Below the pieces are notes generated by a model. The model saw only the letters and a program-made list of their open reading frames with translations. It was not told the DNA's origin and did not search any database. A DNA stretch of 5,461 nt from Neisseriaceae bacterium (lineage in GTDB: Bacteria; Pseudomonadota; Gammaproteobacteria; Burkholderiales; Neisseriaceae), in NCBI GenBank assembly GCA_017446355.1, contig JAFSQZ010000210.1, positions 1 to 5,461 on the forward strand, given 5' to 3'. The translations under genes were made by a program, and so were the position numbers. How positions within the stretch are numbered: position 1 is the stretch's first letter; every line of letters starts with the position of its first letter. Shown one piece after another: positions 5,321-5,461 of the stretch.

Positions 5321-5348
5321 AAAGGGGCTTATTTACACAAGCCCCTTT
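5321..5348 (-). terminator. Strong intrinsic terminator on the minus strand, upstream of ftsY
   Basis: AAAGGGGCTT (5321-5330) pairs perfectly with AAGCCCCTTT (5339-5348) around the 8-base loop ATTTACAC. On the minus strand the stem runs into a stretch of seven T, then ATAAATAAA. It lies five bases after the stop of the decayed reading frame at 5353-5460 and would isolate ftsY from transcription entering from the right. Confidence 0.9.
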
Positions 5349-5352
5349 AAGA

Positions 5353-5460
5353 TTATAACTGACTGATTTTTAATTGAATCAACTCTCGAGGAGGCGATTG
5401 TTCTGGTAATTTATCCTAAATGGCTTGATAGATTTGTTTGGCTTCTGTTGTTTTGCCTTA
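5353..5460 (-). pseudogene. C-terminal remnant of an unidentified protein, possibly TPR / YfgM-like, with two internal stops
   Basis: On the minus strand one frame reads GKTTEAKQIYQAI, stop (TAG, 5418-5416), DKLPEQSPPRELIQLKISQL and a final TAA at 5355-5353, directly before a strong terminator. A further in-frame TAA sits at 5460-5458, at the window edge. The EAKQIYQAI...LP spacing resembles the end of tetratricopeptide proteins such as the YfgM family, where a glycine-lysine-x-x-EA-x-x-x-Y helix is common. Both internal stops are one C-to-T change from glutamine codons (TAA from CAA, TAG from CAG). The frame is supported by protein-like composition and by the terminator placed after its natural stop. 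The family is a guess; sequencing error, or a different gene arrangement to the right, remains possible. Confidence 0.45.
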
Positions 5461-5461
5461 C

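Noticed and set aside
5353..5460. Reassigned stop codons (TAA/TAG read as glutamine)
   Set aside because: Three complete genes in the window end in TAA at their expected C-termini, so the standard bacterial code applies.
1..5461. Mobile element, CRISPR array, tRNA or Correia-type repeat
   Set aside because: No transposase or integrase motifs, no regularly spaced repeats, no cloverleaf and no Correia element ends were seen on either strand; the repeated motifs are DNA uptake sequences.

Overview
The window looks like chromosome from a naturally transformable member of the Neisseriaceae, most likely a genus other than Neisseria itself (the Simonsiella / Kingella / Alysiella / Conchiformibius group). 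The main evidence is the recurring 12-mer AGGCTGCCTGAA and its mirror AGGCAGCCTGAA. These match the DNA uptake sequence (DUS) dialects known from Simonsiella and Kingella rather than the Neisseria dialect GCCGTCTGAA. All the complete proteins are ordinary housekeeping enzymes. There is no transposase, integrase, tRNA, rRNA or CRISPR array.

Layout, left to right. (1) 1-549, minus strand: the first 183 codons of thiC (pyrimidine branch of thiamine synthesis), running off the left edge. (2) 550-702, minus strand: the thiC leader, with a TPP riboswitch aptamer and a hairpin that hides the thiC ribosome binding site; a sigma70-type promoter lies just upstream at about 711-739. (3) 906-2387, plus strand: pta, phosphate acetyltransferase, divergent from thiC and in a compact form without the middle DRTGG domain. 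(4) 2404-2435: an inverted pair of DUS that forms a terminator between convergent pta and argJ. (5) 3665-2448, minus strand: argJ, ornithine acetyltransferase. (6) 5090-3735, minus strand: ftsY, the signal recognition particle receptor, with a duplicated 36-residue segment in its acidic N-terminal domain; argJ follows it after 69 bases and may be cotranscribed. (7) 5091-5320: an AT-rich non-coding leader. (8) 5321-5348: a strong minus-strand terminator. (9) 5353-5460, minus strand: the tail of a decayed reading frame with two in-frame stops, at the right edge.

The genes do not form one pathway. thiC (thiamine), pta (acetyl-CoA / acetyl phosphate), argJ (arginine) and ftsY (membrane protein targeting) are neighbours without an obvious shared job. 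The most informative parts lie between the genes: the TPP-controlled thiC leader, for which a complete pair of mutually exclusive folds can be read from the sequence, and the dense set of DUS copies. Several copies are near-perfect 15-base palindromes that carry one dialect on each strand. I see no clearly new biological system here.
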